Positions 31,037 through 39,672 of a DNA stretch of 45,602 bases are shown here, piece after piece. Each line of letters starts with the position of its first letter. Position 1 is the first letter of the stretch. The stretch comes from a virus. Location: the IMG/VR virus record IMGVR_UViG_3300037845_000012, positions 1 to 45,602 of that record. One strand, given 5' to 3'. The notes under the pieces were generated by a model. The model was not told where the DNA came from. It made no database searches and worked only from the letters and a program-made list of their open reading frames with translations. Both the position numbers and the translations under genes were made by a program.

Positions 31037-31206
31037 TCAAGCCGCATATCTGGGAGATAAACGGCCAAACTATCTTTCCTGTCTACGGTGCGGACGGTGG
31101 TTTGACGGCTGATTTAGCTGTTTATGTTGTGATTGGCGACGTGCGCAAGGAAGTCCGGTTCACTTGGCAGGAACTTACGGTCCGTGAAGAAGCCACAGCC
31201 ACCTAG
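31021..31206 (+). CDS. Small hypothetical protein after terminase
   Basis: A 61-residue beta-rich protein from GTG at 31021 (NGQTIFPVYGADGGLTADLA). Overlaps the terminase by 16 bases and the next gene by 23. Unknown. Confidence 0.55.
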   Translation: MAKELVKPHIWEINGQTIFPVYGADGGLTADLAVYVVIGDVRKEVRFTWQELTVREEATAT

Positions 31207-31486
31207 CGTCGAGCGTGAGTTCATCGATTACCTCAAAGGCGAACTGGCCTTTACGCGCGCCGAGTACGCCTTTCTCAAGGGCAAGGTGGAGCGCCTGGAA
31301 CTAGCTACCTTCAAGCACGGGAACGAGATCGCGCGGGACTATGCGGCCCGGACGCCGATTGAGCAGACGCCCGCAGAGCAGCCCAAAGAGCCGGTGCGGA
31401 AGTCCTGGGCACAAACCAAGTCAGAGTGGGAAGCAATGACGGATGAGCAGAAAGAAGCGGCAATCGCTAAAGGAGCGGTGCAATGA
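31184..31486 (+). CDS. Small coiled-coil-like protein
   Basis: A 100-residue protein from GTG at 31184, where conserved-looking sequence starts (EREFIDYLKGELAFTRAEYA, FLKGKVERLELATFKHG). Helical and charged. The stop overlaps the next ATG. Possibly a small virion or assembly protein. Confidence 0.6.
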   Translation: MKKPQPPSVEREFIDYLKGELAFTRAEYAFLKGKVERLELATFKHGNEIARDYAARTPIEQTPAEQPKEPVRKSWAQTKSEWEAMTDEQKEAAIAKGAVQ

Positions 31487-31890
31487 AAGGGTTAACCTCA
31501 CGAGACGGCAAGATGACCGGCAACGTGCAAATGGTCGGCAGCTACGACAAGTCCAAGCAACCGCGCGAAACGGAACACGGGGGGGAATCCGGCGGCGTGC
31601 GTGAGCCTTCCGGCCACGACGAGATCAAGCATGTAAACGGCGAGCATGGCTCCGCGCATACAGTGATCACAAAGAAAGGCCCGGCTGGTGGGGCGCACAG
31701 TACCAGCCACCACGAGGACGGCCACGTTCACGAGCAGGAGCACGACAACATCGAAGACGCTGGCGAGCACATGAAAGCGGCGATGGATGGCGAGCACGAC
31801 GAGATGGAAGGCGAGTCCGAGGATCGGGCGGGCGAACGGGACGAAATGGAGCATTCGCCAAAGAGCAAGACGCCGGACTTCATGTCCTAG
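31483..31890 (+). CDS. His/Glu-rich acidic protein
   Basis: A 135-residue hydrophilic protein with 14 histidines, concentrated in GEHGSAHTVITKKGPAGG, AHSTSHHEDGHVHEQEHDNI and GEHDEMEGESEDRAGERDEM. Probably disordered and able to bind metal. Lies before the portal, and its role is unknown. Coupled by ATGA. Confidence 0.6.
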   Translation: MKGLTSRDGKMTGNVQMVGSYDKSKQPRETEHGGESGGVREPSGHDEIKHVNGEHGSAHTVITKKGPAGGAHSTSHHEDGHVHEQEHDNIEDAGEHMKAAMDGEHDEMEGESEDRAGERDEMEHSPKSKTPDFMS

Positions 31891-31893
31891 GAC

Positions 31894-32061
31894 ATGCCTT
31901 ACTCTTCGAAAGCGCAAGCAGCTTACTTCAACATCCACAAGAAAGAGCTGGAAAAGCAGGGCGTGGACGTTGACGAGTGGAACTCCGCCAGCAAGGGCAA
32001 AAAGCTGCCTGAGAAAGTCTCGCCGCACAGATCCTCCAAGTGGATGAATGCCAAACACTGA
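31894..32061 (+). CDS. Small conserved-type phage protein
   Basis: A 55-residue protein, MPYSSKAQAAYFNIHKKE then VDVDEWNSASKGKKLPEKV. This SSKAQxxYF...VDEWNxASKGKKLP pattern is common in small phage proteins beside the head genes. Function unknown. Overlaps the portal gene by 14 bases. Confidence 0.7.
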   Translation: MPYSSKAQAAYFNIHKKELEKQGVDVDEWNSASKGKKLPEKVSPHRSSKWMNAKH

Positions 32062-34531
32062 AGAACTCCAGGCAAGTCCCGGCGCTGAGAATGCTGATGA
32101 ACTCGGGCAGGAAGAGCAACAGTTCCAGCCTGGCGAACTGTGCGCCGTTGACGCCACGAACGCGCGTGTCGAGATTGATCCTGACGACCCGCAAGCCGAA
32201 GAGAAGCGCAATTGCATCAAGGGTTTATGCTCTAAGGTTGCCCAGCGGGATTTAGTCTCTCGCCGGTTGGAAGTCCGCGATGCCTGGAAAGCGCGCTACT
32301 TCTATCGTGGCAACCAGCATCTTCTCCCTGGCCCAAAGGGAACCTGGATCACTCCCAGCATGGTTCAAGCTGGCGGGCAGAACTACAACGATCACTCGGA
32401 TGAGACGAATATCTATCTGGGCTTTGGCGACATCCTTGTTGCGGCCCTGACGGCTTCGCTGCCTAGCGTACGCTTCGAGCCCGACGATCCCACCAACGCC
32501 GCTGACATCTCCGCTTCTGAGAACTCCGACAAAGCCCGCCTGCTGATCGAACGCAACAACGACATGCTGACGATCCTCGCGGACATGGATCGTTACTTGT
32601 ATACCGATGGGCGCTGCTGTCTCGAAGCGCGGCACATCCTTGATGGTCAGCGGTTTGGCTACAGCAATCCCGGCGTGACGGAAGCTCAGGAAGAGATCGA
32701 TTACCTGCCCGCAGCGGGTGAGAAGGAAGCGGACGAATCCGAAGACATAGGCCCAGGTACCGGAACTCCACGCGGCTCCGAGATTGTTTGCGCATATGGC
32801 GTGCTGGAGACGAAGGTAGCGATTCAGTCGAACTGCCTTGCGGAAACGCCGTATTTGCAGCACTCGAAGGAATGGGACATTTCGCGGCTGAAGACGGAAT
32901 ATCCCGACTACGCTGATGAGATCAAGGCTGGCGTAACGCCTACAGCAGAGTCCGAATACGAACGCCTTGCGCGCACATCGATCATGATGGGGATGCGGCC
33001 GAGTTCGATGACTTCGGACAGCATGACGTTCAATGCTACGAAGCAACGCACATGGATGCGGCCGGAGTTCTTCACCGAAGAATCTGAAGACGAGATGCGG
33101 GACTGGCTGTACCAAACCTTCCCCAAGGGTTTGATGGCGGTCATGTGCGGACCCGCGCTGTGCGAGCAGCGTAACGAAGCGATGGATGACCATTGGACCT
33201 TGGTTCACGCCCGTTCGGGCGATGGCGCGCACCGTCCGGCGCTGGGCAGCCCAGTGATTCCGATTCAGGAAAAGGTCAACGACGTTGTGGATCTGATGCA
33301 CGAATCGTTCATGCACCTGATTCCCCGGGTGTGGCTTGATCCTTCGATTGACGCCAACGCGCTGAACGATGCGGAACGCAAGCCGGGGCAATACCTGAAG
33401 GCTCCAAAATCTTCGACACGCGAGATCAGCCAGAACTTCTTTGTCGAGCCGCAAGTCGAGATTGCTCAAGGCATGATGGCGTATCTGGAATGGCTGTTTG
33501 GTCCTGGGCCGCAGTTTCTTTCAGGCGGCTCACCAGCTCTCTTCGGCGGCGACACCGGCGGAAACGACACGCTGGGCGGGATTACGATCCAGAGGGATCA
33601 GGCGTTGGGACGCATCGGCCTAACCTGGCGGAACATCCGAGCCGGTTATGCGTCGGTGATTCGGCAAGCAGTCCAGTTAGCGGCGGCGTACCGCGAAGAG
33701 ACCATGACCGGTTCTGTACCGGGACAAGGCAAACAGGTACAAAAGCTGGCGATCGACCCGAACGACCTCAAGGGCAACATTCGCTGCTATCCCGATCAGG
33801 ACGATAACTTCCCCGAGAGCTGGGTAGCGAAGCGCGCAATCTGGAATAACGTGATTCAGATGGCGGAGAAGAATCCGGTGCTGGCGAAGATTCTGAGCAC
33901 TGCGCGCAACATGATGCTCGCCAAGGATAATGCTGGCTTGCCGGAGATGGTCATACCAGGCGCTGATTCTAGCGAGAAGCAACTGGGCGAGATTACGATC
34001 CTATTGCAGTCGGGACCGGAGCCGAATCCGAAGGTTCAGGAGATGACCGAGCAGATCGAAGGTGCTGCGCAACAAGCTCAGGCGCAAGGGATACCGATTC
34101 CACCTGAAGCGGCTCAAGCCGCCCAACAGCAACTCCAGCAGATTCCGCAAGTCGTGAGCACGGTAAAAATCGGCAAGTTCGATGACCACGCCAGCGAAAT
34201 GAACGAGATTGAGACGTGGGCACGTTCGCCGGAAGGTATACGCGAGTCTGTCGCCAATCCGCAAGGCTTCCAGAATGTCGAGACGCACTACGACGAACAC
34301 GCCGCGGCGTTGAAGGCTCAGCAAGCACCACCGCCACCGCCCAAGCCGCCCAGCGAATCGATTGCGCTGAAGGATTTGCCGCCCGAAGGTCAGGTTCAAA
34401 TGGCCGGTCAGGCGGGCATCCATCTCGATCTTGGCCAGATGCAAATCAAGGAAGCGCAAGACAAGGCCGAAAAGTCCCAGCAGGCAGCAGCACGTCTGCA
34501 AGGCAAACCAGCTACGGAGAAAGTTCAATAA
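32048..34531 (+). CDS. Portal protein
   Basis: An 827-residue protein, the largest head gene and longer than most portals. The sequence RRLEVRDAWKARYFYRGNQH, DILVAALTASLPSVRFEPDD, and PGQYLKAPKSSTREISQNFF fits the wing and stem of podovirus portals. Residues about 655-720 form a Gln/Ala-rich helix (TEQIEGAAQQAQAQGIPIPP, AAQAAQQQLQQIPQVVST), possibly a barrel above the crown as in P22-type portals. Located between terminase and scaffold as expected. The ring forms the DNA channel at the unique vertex. Confidence 0.85.
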   Translation: MPNTEELQASPGAENADELGQEEQQFQPGELCAVDATNARVEIDPDDPQAEEKRNCIKGLCSKVAQRDLVSRRLEVRDAWKARYFYRGNQHLLPGPKGTWITPSMVQAGGQNYNDHSDETNIYLGFGDILVAALTASLPSVRFEPDDPTNAADISASENSDKARLLIERNNDMLTILADMDRYLYTDGRCCLEARHILDGQRFGYSNPGVTEAQEEIDYLPAAGEKEADESEDIGPGTGTPRGSEIVCAYGVLETKVAIQSNCLAETPYLQHSKEWDISRLKTEYPDYADEIKAGVTPTAESEYERLARTSIMMGMRPSSMTSDSMTFNATKQRTWMRPEFFTEESEDEMRDWLYQTFPKGLMAVMCGPALCEQRNEAMDDHWTLVHARSGDGAHRPALGSPVIPIQEKVNDVVDLMHESFMHLIPRVWLDPSIDANALNDAERKPGQYLKAPKSSTREISQNFFVEPQVEIAQGMMAYLEWLFGPGPQFLSGGSPALFGGDTGGNDTLGGITIQRDQALGRIGLTWRNIRAGYASVIRQAVQLAAAYREETMTGSVPGQGKQVQKLAIDPNDLKGNIRCYPDQDDNFPESWVAKRAIWNNVIQMAEKNPVLAKILSTARNMMLAKDNAGLPEMVIPGADSSEKQLGEITILLQSGPEPNPKVQEMTEQIEGAAQQAQAQGIPIPPEAAQAAQQQLQQIPQVVSTVKIGKFDDHASEMNEIETWARSPEGIRESVANPQGFQNVETHYDEHAAALKAQQAPPPPPKPPSESIALKDLPPEGQVQMAGQAGIHLDLGQMQIKEAQDKAEKSQQAAARLQGKPATEKVQ

Positions 34532-34540
34532 GGAGACGAA

Positions 34541-34843
34541 ATGGCGACACAACCAGATGTTTTGACAGCAGAGCAGCAAAAAGTAGTGGCAGAGCAGAAA
34601 GCAGCAGCCGCAGCGGCGGCAGAAGCAGCAGCCAAAGCGGAAGCGGCTCGTAAGGCGGCCGCGGTAGCCGCTACAGCACCAGCGAAACCGTTGACCTCAG
34701 CGGAGATCGTGTCCCGCATTCAGGCTCAATTGGTATCGATCAAGAATCCCAATCACACGTCGGACATGACGCGCATGGGAGCGGAACGCATCGAAGCGTT
34801 GCTCGAATTGCTCGTTCCGATGCTGCCCGTCGTCAAGGCTTAG
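34541..34843 (+). CDS. Ala-rich small head-region protein
   Basis: A 100-residue protein with AAGGAG before the ATG. Residues 20-45 are an uninterrupted Ala/Lys/Glu helix (KAAAAAAAEAAAKAEAARKA). The second part is helical (IVSRIQAQLVSIKNPNHTSD). Possibly a capsid-assembly factor. A hairpin follows the stop. Confidence 0.65.
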   Translation: MATQPDVLTAEQQKVVAEQKAAAAAAAEAAAKAEAARKAAAVAATAPAKPLTSAEIVSRIQAQLVSIKNPNHTSDMTRMGAERIEALLELLVPMLPVVKA

Positions 34844-34849
34844 CAGGGG

Positions 34850-34867
34850 GAGGGGCTTCGGCCCCTC
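34850..34867 (+). terminator. UUCG hairpin between genes
   Basis: GAGGGGC (34850-34856), TTCG, GCCCCTC (34861-34867): a perfect 7-bp stem with a very stable tetraloop just after the 34541-34843 stop. No T-tract follows (TAATTCAC), so it is more likely an RNA-stability or attenuation element than a full terminator. Confidence 0.55.
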
Positions 34868-34902
34868 TAATTCACAGGGAACAGGGAGAAAGGCAGGGAT
34901 AG

Positions 34903-36132
34903 ATGGATGGCGAAGAAGCAGTCCTCGATGCAGTTGAAGAGATTGGTGGAGCAGGCGACGAAGGGGGATCTCCCGAAGGTGGAAGTCCCGAAGAGTTGGA
35001 AACTGATTCGCCTGAGTTATCCGATAAACCAACTACTGAGGCCGAACCTAAAGACGGTCGCTACGGCACCAAAGACTTCAAAGCGCATCTCGCCAAGATT
35101 CGTGAAGTCGATCCCGTCGCCGCGAAAGCGTTCGAGCGTGCCTACTGGAAAGTCCAAGGCGTTGATAAGCTCGGCACCACGCAAGAACTCACCGCGCTCA
35201 AAGAAGCGGTAGAACTCCACGGCGGCGTCGAGAAGATTGCTCAGCTCGCGGAGACAGTCGAGAACTACAACCAACTGGAGCAGGGATTCCAAAAGGGCGA
35301 TCCCAAGGTTATCGAAGGCTGGGCGACGGATTACCCGGACGGCTTTAAGCGGCTGGTACCGGCGGCGCTGGATAAGCTGGCGCAGATGGACCCAGTACGC
35401 TTCGATCAGGTTGGATCGGGCGTTGCGGATGCGATCTTCGAGAAGTACGGCGTATTCTCGGCCATCGCGCAACTCGGTCAGGCGCTTGAGGGCAACAAGC
35501 CCGAAGACGCCATCAAGCAATTCAACCTGCTGACAAAGTTCCTCAGCGACATGAAAGGGCTGTCGCAACGCGCCAAGGACAATCCCTACAAAGCGCGGGA
35601 AGAAGAACTTGATAGCCGCGAGAAAGAGATTGCCGAGCGTGACAAGAAAGCGTTCTACGGCACCGTTCGCGCGGATGTGAACACGCAGGTTGGCCGCACG
35701 ATGAATCAGGAAATTGCCAAGCTGATGCGTGGGCGCAAGTTCGCCAGTGCCGATCAGGGCAATCGCGTTCGCGGGCAGATCACCGAAGAACTGAAGCGGC
35801 TCATCAATACCGGCGATTATGGGAAGCGTTACGAAGCGGTGATGGGCCAGCGCGACCGCGACAAGGCCATTGCCTTCATTACTAGCAACGCCTCGCGGCA
35901 GATGAGCAAAGCAGTTCAGACGGTGCTCAAGGACTTCAATCTGCTTGGCACATCGAATGGGCGACCAGCCGCACGACCTGCTCCGCGAGCAGGAGCGAGC
36001 GCGGGACAAACCGTAACGGGCCGTCCGAAGATTGGTGACGTGGACTTCAGCAAGACGGACAAGGCCACGTTTCTTGGAGCACGCACGCATGGCACCGCAT
36101 GGCTCAAGTCGGGACGGCAGGCGAAGTGGTAG
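34903..36132 (+). CDS. Scaffolding protein
   Basis: A 409-residue protein. Acidic disordered N-terminus (MDGEEAVLDAVEEIGGAGDE), then helices (LTALKEAVELHGGVEKIAQL), a long charged helix (KAREEELDSREKEIAERDKK) and a basic C-terminus (PKIGDVDFSKTDKATFLGAR, then WLKSGRQAKW). Composition and location between portal and capsid match internal scaffolds that organise the prohead and then leave. Overlaps the next HNH frame by 34 bases. Confidence 0.75.
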   Translation: MDGEEAVLDAVEEIGGAGDEGGSPEGGSPEELETDSPELSDKPTTEAEPKDGRYGTKDFKAHLAKIREVDPVAAKAFERAYWKVQGVDKLGTTQELTALKEAVELHGGVEKIAQLAETVENYNQLEQGFQKGDPKVIEGWATDYPDGFKRLVPAALDKLAQMDPVRFDQVGSGVADAIFEKYGVFSAIAQLGQALEGNKPEDAIKQFNLLTKFLSDMKGLSQRAKDNPYKAREEELDSREKEIAERDKKAFYGTVRADVNTQVGRTMNQEIAKLMRGRKFASADQGNRVRGQITEELKRLINTGDYGKRYEAVMGQRDRDKAIAFITSNASRQMSKAVQTVLKDFNLLGTSNGRPAARPAPRAGASAGQTVTGRPKIGDVDFSKTDKATFLGARTHGTAWLKSGRQAKW

Positions 36133-36614
36133 ATTTCTGTGCGGGAAGAACTGACTTAGCGGCTGGAGTCAGCGGACGCGGCAATCATGCCGCCGGTGAG
36201 GTAGCTAGTCACCGCTTACCTAAGGCGCAAGCCCCAGAAGAGCACCTCCCAGTTACAGCCGAAAGACTTTGTAATAAATGTGGACTTAGACCAGCGAGAC
36301 GCCCTCGTCAGACATCTTGCAGGGAGTGCCACGCGAAGTGGATGCGAGAGCATCGTCCAAGATACAGCGAATATTCTGAAGAACAAAAACGAAGGCGCTA
36401 CTGCCGTGGTAAAGCGTTCACTTACTTATTGCGCGGGAAAATTCAGCGTAAGCCATGTGAGATTTGCGGCGAACGCGCCCATATGCATCACGACGATTAT
36501 TCCAAGCCTTTAGAAGTAAGATGGTTTTGTTTCCTTCATCATGAAGAACACCACCACAACGATTTTCGTTCCACGTCCAACGCCTCCGAGCCGGGAATCT
36601 CGTTAAACCCATAA
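36099..36614 (+). CDS. HNH-like endonuclease (DYSKP type) between scaffold and capsid
   Basis: Up to 171 residues; the start at 36099 overlaps the scaffold by 34 bases and later starts are possible. A first zinc unit (CNKCGLRPARRPRQTSCREC) is followed by a basic segment and PCEICGERAHMHHDDYSKPL, then RWFCFLHHEEHH. Same signature as 22802 and 26581. Inserted in the highly expressed capsid operon, as homing endonuclease genes often are. Confidence 0.75.
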   Translation: MAQVGTAGEVVDFCAGRTDLAAGVSGRGNHAAGEVASHRLPKAQAPEEHLPVTAERLCNKCGLRPARRPRQTSCRECHAKWMREHRPRYSEYSEEQKRRRYCRGKAFTYLLRGKIQRKPCEICGERAHMHHDDYSKPLEVRWFCFLHHEEHHHNDFRSTSNASEPGISLNP

Positions 36615-36643
36615 ATAGGCGAGCGTGTGAATTGAATGCAGGA

Positions 36644-36670
36644 CCTCTCTACGGAGAGGCGCTACGCGCC
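36644..36670 (+). promoter_or_regulatory. Twin hairpins in capsid leader
   Basis: CCTCTC/GAGAGG with a TACG loop (36644-36659) and GGCGC/GCGCC with a TAC loop (36658-36670) overlap by two bases and cannot both form fully. They lie about 80 bases before the capsid ATG. May be an mRNA-stability or attenuation element in the capsid leader. Confidence 0.45.
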
Positions 36671-36752
36671 CCACTCACTCAGCAAGAGCGATGCTGGCGG
36701 CTCAGGGACCGCAAACCGCAGCGAGTAAGCTCACAGAACAAGGGGTAGCCTT

Positions 36753-38090
36753 ATGGCTGCTCTCAATGAAGCGGCTGTAGAAGCTGTCGAACTGGAGACA
36801 GTGCGGGAAGAAATTCCCGACCTGATGCTTACAGAAGATACCTTCTTTGCCCGCTTGAAGAAAGCTGGCCGCGTTCTGCCCATGTCCACCAGTACGGGCG
36901 GTTCGGCCGGTTCCAGCTTCGATCCCACGGGCCGTCCTTCCTTGCGCATTCCGATGCGTATCAAGGCAGGCTCGGCTCACTTGCAGTTCCAGGCTGATGG
37001 CGGCGACATGGGCCGCGGCACCGGTTCCCAATATGCAGCGCAGTTTCTTTTGCCCGTCTCGTTCGCTGAGGCGTGCGAAATTACCGCGCAAGCGCAATGG
37101 TCCACCGATTCCGGCAAGAAATCCCGCGTCAACGTCAAGGCTACGGAGTTCACGCACACCCTCGAACAGTTCAAGTCCAACCTCGATGCCGACCTCCAGG
37201 GCGATGGCTCTGGAACGCTCGATACGGTTGTTACTCCGAACAACGGCACGGGTGCTGCGGGGCCTTCGTTCTCGAACATCGTCGTCAACAACGCCAACCA
37301 GTTCTTCGACAACCAGGTCGTGCAAGTCTTCCCGGCGGTCGGCGGCGCGAGCCGTGGATCGTTCCAGATCAGCTTCGTAGATGGCGTCACCAACACCATC
37401 TGGACGGCAGACGCTTTGCCTTCCATCGGCGGAGCTACCGCAGCCAACGATATCCTCGTGATTAACGGGGCTACCGGCGGCGCGGGTACTTCGATCATGG
37501 GGATTCGCGCGTACCAGGTGAACGGCAACGGCGGAACGCTCAACGGCCTCAGCCGCGCGTCCTTCCCTGGCCGGTTGTCCACTCCGCTTGTCAATCTGGG
37601 CGGCGCGTTCATCACCGAAGCTACCGGGCGTTTCGTCACCAGCAAGATCAGCTTGGCGTTGGGAACCGAATCTCCCGCGCTGGCCGATCTCATCTGGTAC
37701 ATGAACGTCGATCAGGCAGCGGCGGTGGAGAACCTGGCTGTTCAGGTGGCCATTACCAACCAGCAAGAAATCAAGGGCGACAGCTCGCAAGACATGCTGA
37801 AAAAGCATACTCCGAGCACGTTCGTTGGTTATGACATCGTTCGTTCAGTTCACGCGCTACCCGGCCGCATTGACGCGCTCTGCCTGAAGTATTGGGGCTT
37901 GGGCGAACTCAAGGCGTCCGATCTGTACGACGTGAACGGGCAGACTGTGTTCCCGACCATCGGGCCGTCCGGCGGCATCAACGCTTCGACAATCTTCTAC
38001 TTTGTCTGGAGCGGCAATGTCTACAACTCGAACGTGCGTGCAGGCGCGGTTGTTTCCAACGCGGCAATTCCTGTCGGCATCTTCGGTTAA
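36753..38090 (+). CDS. Major capsid protein
   Basis: A 445-residue protein starting MAALNEAAVEAVELETVREE. Pro/Gly-poor N-arm, then RVLPMSTSTGGSAGSSFDPT, ITAQAQWSTDSGKKSRVNVK and a C-terminal half with SISLALGTESPALADLIWYM-like strands. Length, absence of enzyme motifs, position right after scaffold, and a strong following terminator match an HK97-fold capsid. Only two cysteines, unlike the exported proteins. AAGGGG is upstream. Confidence 0.8.
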   Translation: MAALNEAAVEAVELETVREEIPDLMLTEDTFFARLKKAGRVLPMSTSTGGSAGSSFDPTGRPSLRIPMRIKAGSAHLQFQADGGDMGRGTGSQYAAQFLLPVSFAEACEITAQAQWSTDSGKKSRVNVKATEFTHTLEQFKSNLDADLQGDGSGTLDTVVTPNNGTGAAGPSFSNIVVNNANQFFDNQVVQVFPAVGGASRGSFQISFVDGVTNTIWTADALPSIGGATAANDILVINGATGGAGTSIMGIRAYQVNGNGGTLNGLSRASFPGRLSTPLVNLGGAFITEATGRFVTSKISLALGTESPALADLIWYMNVDQAAAVENLAVQVAITNQQEIKGDSSQDMLKKHTPSTFVGYDIVRSVHALPGRIDALCLKYWGLGELKASDLYDVNGQTVFPTIGPSGGINASTIFYFVWSGNVYNSNVRAGAVVSNAAIPVGIFG

Positions 38091-38102
38091 TCCTTAGCGG
38101 CT

Positions 38103-38132
38103 TGGGGAGAGCCCATAATCTCCCCACTTTTT
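38103..38132 (+). terminator. Rho-independent terminator after capsid gene
   Basis: TGGGGAGA (38103-38110) and TCTCCCCA (38119-38126) with an 8-base loop, then C and TTTTT (38128-38132). The T-tract ends at the ATG of the next gene, so read-through is needed for downstream genes. It probably sets the high capsid to connector ratio. Confidence 0.8.
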
Positions 38133-38861
38133 ATGCGCGTAGAAATCATTCGCCAACACAAAGAATGCCCACGGCTATACTCGGATTTCCTGCTCCGCTA
38201 CGGCGGAAAGAACATCTATGGCAGGCCGAATTTCCGCCTCGTGTGGGGGCCAAGCGCCACGCGCAAGATTTGGGGCCAGATGGAAGGCAGCTATTGCGGA
38301 CAGCACACCGTACTGACTTACGGCGAAGCGCCTCTCTGGCATCTGGAGATGTGGAAGCCTGCGGAGCTATTCGGCACGCCGGAAGAGTGGTATGAAAAGT
38401 CCTACGATCAAGCGACCGGACTGCATGTTTGCGGAGACTATCCCTTCCAGGGCGACTACTGCCACCACAGCAAGCAAAATAATCTGAACTATCGCATCCT
38501 CGAAAACCTGCTCCCGAAGATTTACGAAGCACGAGGGATTACGTTCGCACAGCGCAAGCGGATCATCCAAGAGCGGGAACTGGCGGCGAAGAAAGAACGT
38601 ATGCGGATTGCTCATGATGCTTATTTGGATGCTTCACCAGCCTTCGGCGGCGCTGCTGGCACGCATGAATCGAATCACGAAGCATGGATGCAACGGCTCG
38701 CGGAAAAGCAAAACGGAATGCGCTTGCTGGCCGATGAGGTAAAGCCGGGAAGTCCGAAAGACCTTCGGAGATGGGCGAGGGCAAATCCAAAGCTCACTCA
38801 AGAAGAAATAGACCGGAGGGTGATTTCCGGCTATCAACAGGGACAGGGAATGGTGCATTGA
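38133..38861 (+). CDS. Head-completion region protein, unknown
   Basis: A 242-residue protein. Start ATG at 38133 abuts the terminator T-tract, leaving no Shine-Dalgarno outside the hairpin. PRLYSDFLLRYGGKNIYGRP, LHVCGDYPFQGDYCHHSKQN and a C-terminal helical section. Between capsid and connector genes; no family recognised. Confidence 0.65.
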   Translation: MRVEIIRQHKECPRLYSDFLLRYGGKNIYGRPNFRLVWGPSATRKIWGQMEGSYCGQHTVLTYGEAPLWHLEMWKPAELFGTPEEWYEKSYDQATGLHVCGDYPFQGDYCHHSKQNNLNYRILENLLPKIYEARGITFAQRKRIIQERELAAKKERMRIAHDAYLDASPAFGGAAGTHESNHEAWMQRLAEKQNGMRLLADEVKPGSPKDLRRWARANPKLTQEEIDRRVISGYQQGQGMVH

Positions 38862-38862
38862 T

Positions 38863-39597
38863 ATGCCGTCACGACCGGACATTTCGAGAAACGTGGAACG
38901 CCAGATGGATGGGCCGCTGGAGTATCAGCCCAATCCGCTGAACGAATTCGCGCCAAAGTATCACGTCTACATCTTCAACATTGGACCGCTCGCGCATGTG
39001 GTGGAAAAGGGCTCGCTCGGAACATTTCGCATTCCGCCGTGTCCGCTAGGGCAACGCTACACCAAAGCCATCGTGCTCCCGGCCATCGTGCGTTCCAGCT
39101 ACATCGATGCCGCAACGAATGCTATGCGTACCGATGACGTGGAAGGGAAGTACATCGCGCGGGACATCGTGAATCCGTATCTTGGCGGCGACTGGTCAGA
39201 AGGGCAGAACCTCGAAGAAAAGGGTGTGTTTTGGTCGCTGAACGAAACGCCTACGGAAGACGAACTTGAAACAGCAAAGACGAAGATGGAAGCGTTCTTT
39301 CGCAAAATTCTGGCGGTTGCTACTTCGCTCGAAGCGCAAGGCCCGAAGGCGATGGAGTCGATTACTCCGACAATGCGGCTCGCGGCGGCTTACTTCCAAG
39401 AGGATCGCCCGTGGAATCGCATCTATAAGAAACTCGCGGACTGTCCGGCGTGCTCTGAGCCCATGAAGAGTGGAACGCTCAAGCACGCTTGCGGTTACGT
39501 GGTTGATCCTGAAGGCGCGTACAAGGCGGGAGTCATCAGCGCCGAGGATCGTGACGATTTGCTTGCTCGCAGAGGAGTGAAAGCCAGCAAGAAATAA
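38863..39597 (+). CDS. Head-associated protein with zinc-ribbon-like end
   Basis: A 244-residue protein. PLNEFAPKYHVYIFNIGPLA and GSLGTFRIPPCPLGQRYTKA are beta-rich; AAAYFQEDRPWNRIYKKLAD and CPACSEPMKSGTLKHACGYV (C..C...H.C) look like a zinc ribbon near the C-terminus. Unknown role in head-to-tail joining or assembly. Confidence 0.65.
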   Translation: MPSRPDISRNVERQMDGPLEYQPNPLNEFAPKYHVYIFNIGPLAHVVEKGSLGTFRIPPCPLGQRYTKAIVLPAIVRSSYIDAATNAMRTDDVEGKYIARDIVNPYLGGDWSEGQNLEEKGVFWSLNETPTEDELETAKTKMEAFFRKILAVATSLEAQGPKAMESITPTMRLAAAYFQEDRPWNRIYKKLADCPACSEPMKSGTLKHACGYVVDPEGAYKAGVISAEDRDDLLARRGVKASKK

Positions 39598-39672
39598 TCT
39601 TCACGGGGCAGCAGCTAACTCCCGGCGATCCCTGTCGTCGGCGAGCGTTGCGCGTCCCGTGATGCTGAATCC

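Noticed and set aside
36702-37808. Long minus-strand frame opposite the capsid gene
   Set aside because: Arg-rich antisense of a clear capsid gene; composition and codon pattern follow the plus strand. The same holds for minus-strand frames at 32252-33469, 35017-36090 and 31498-32220.
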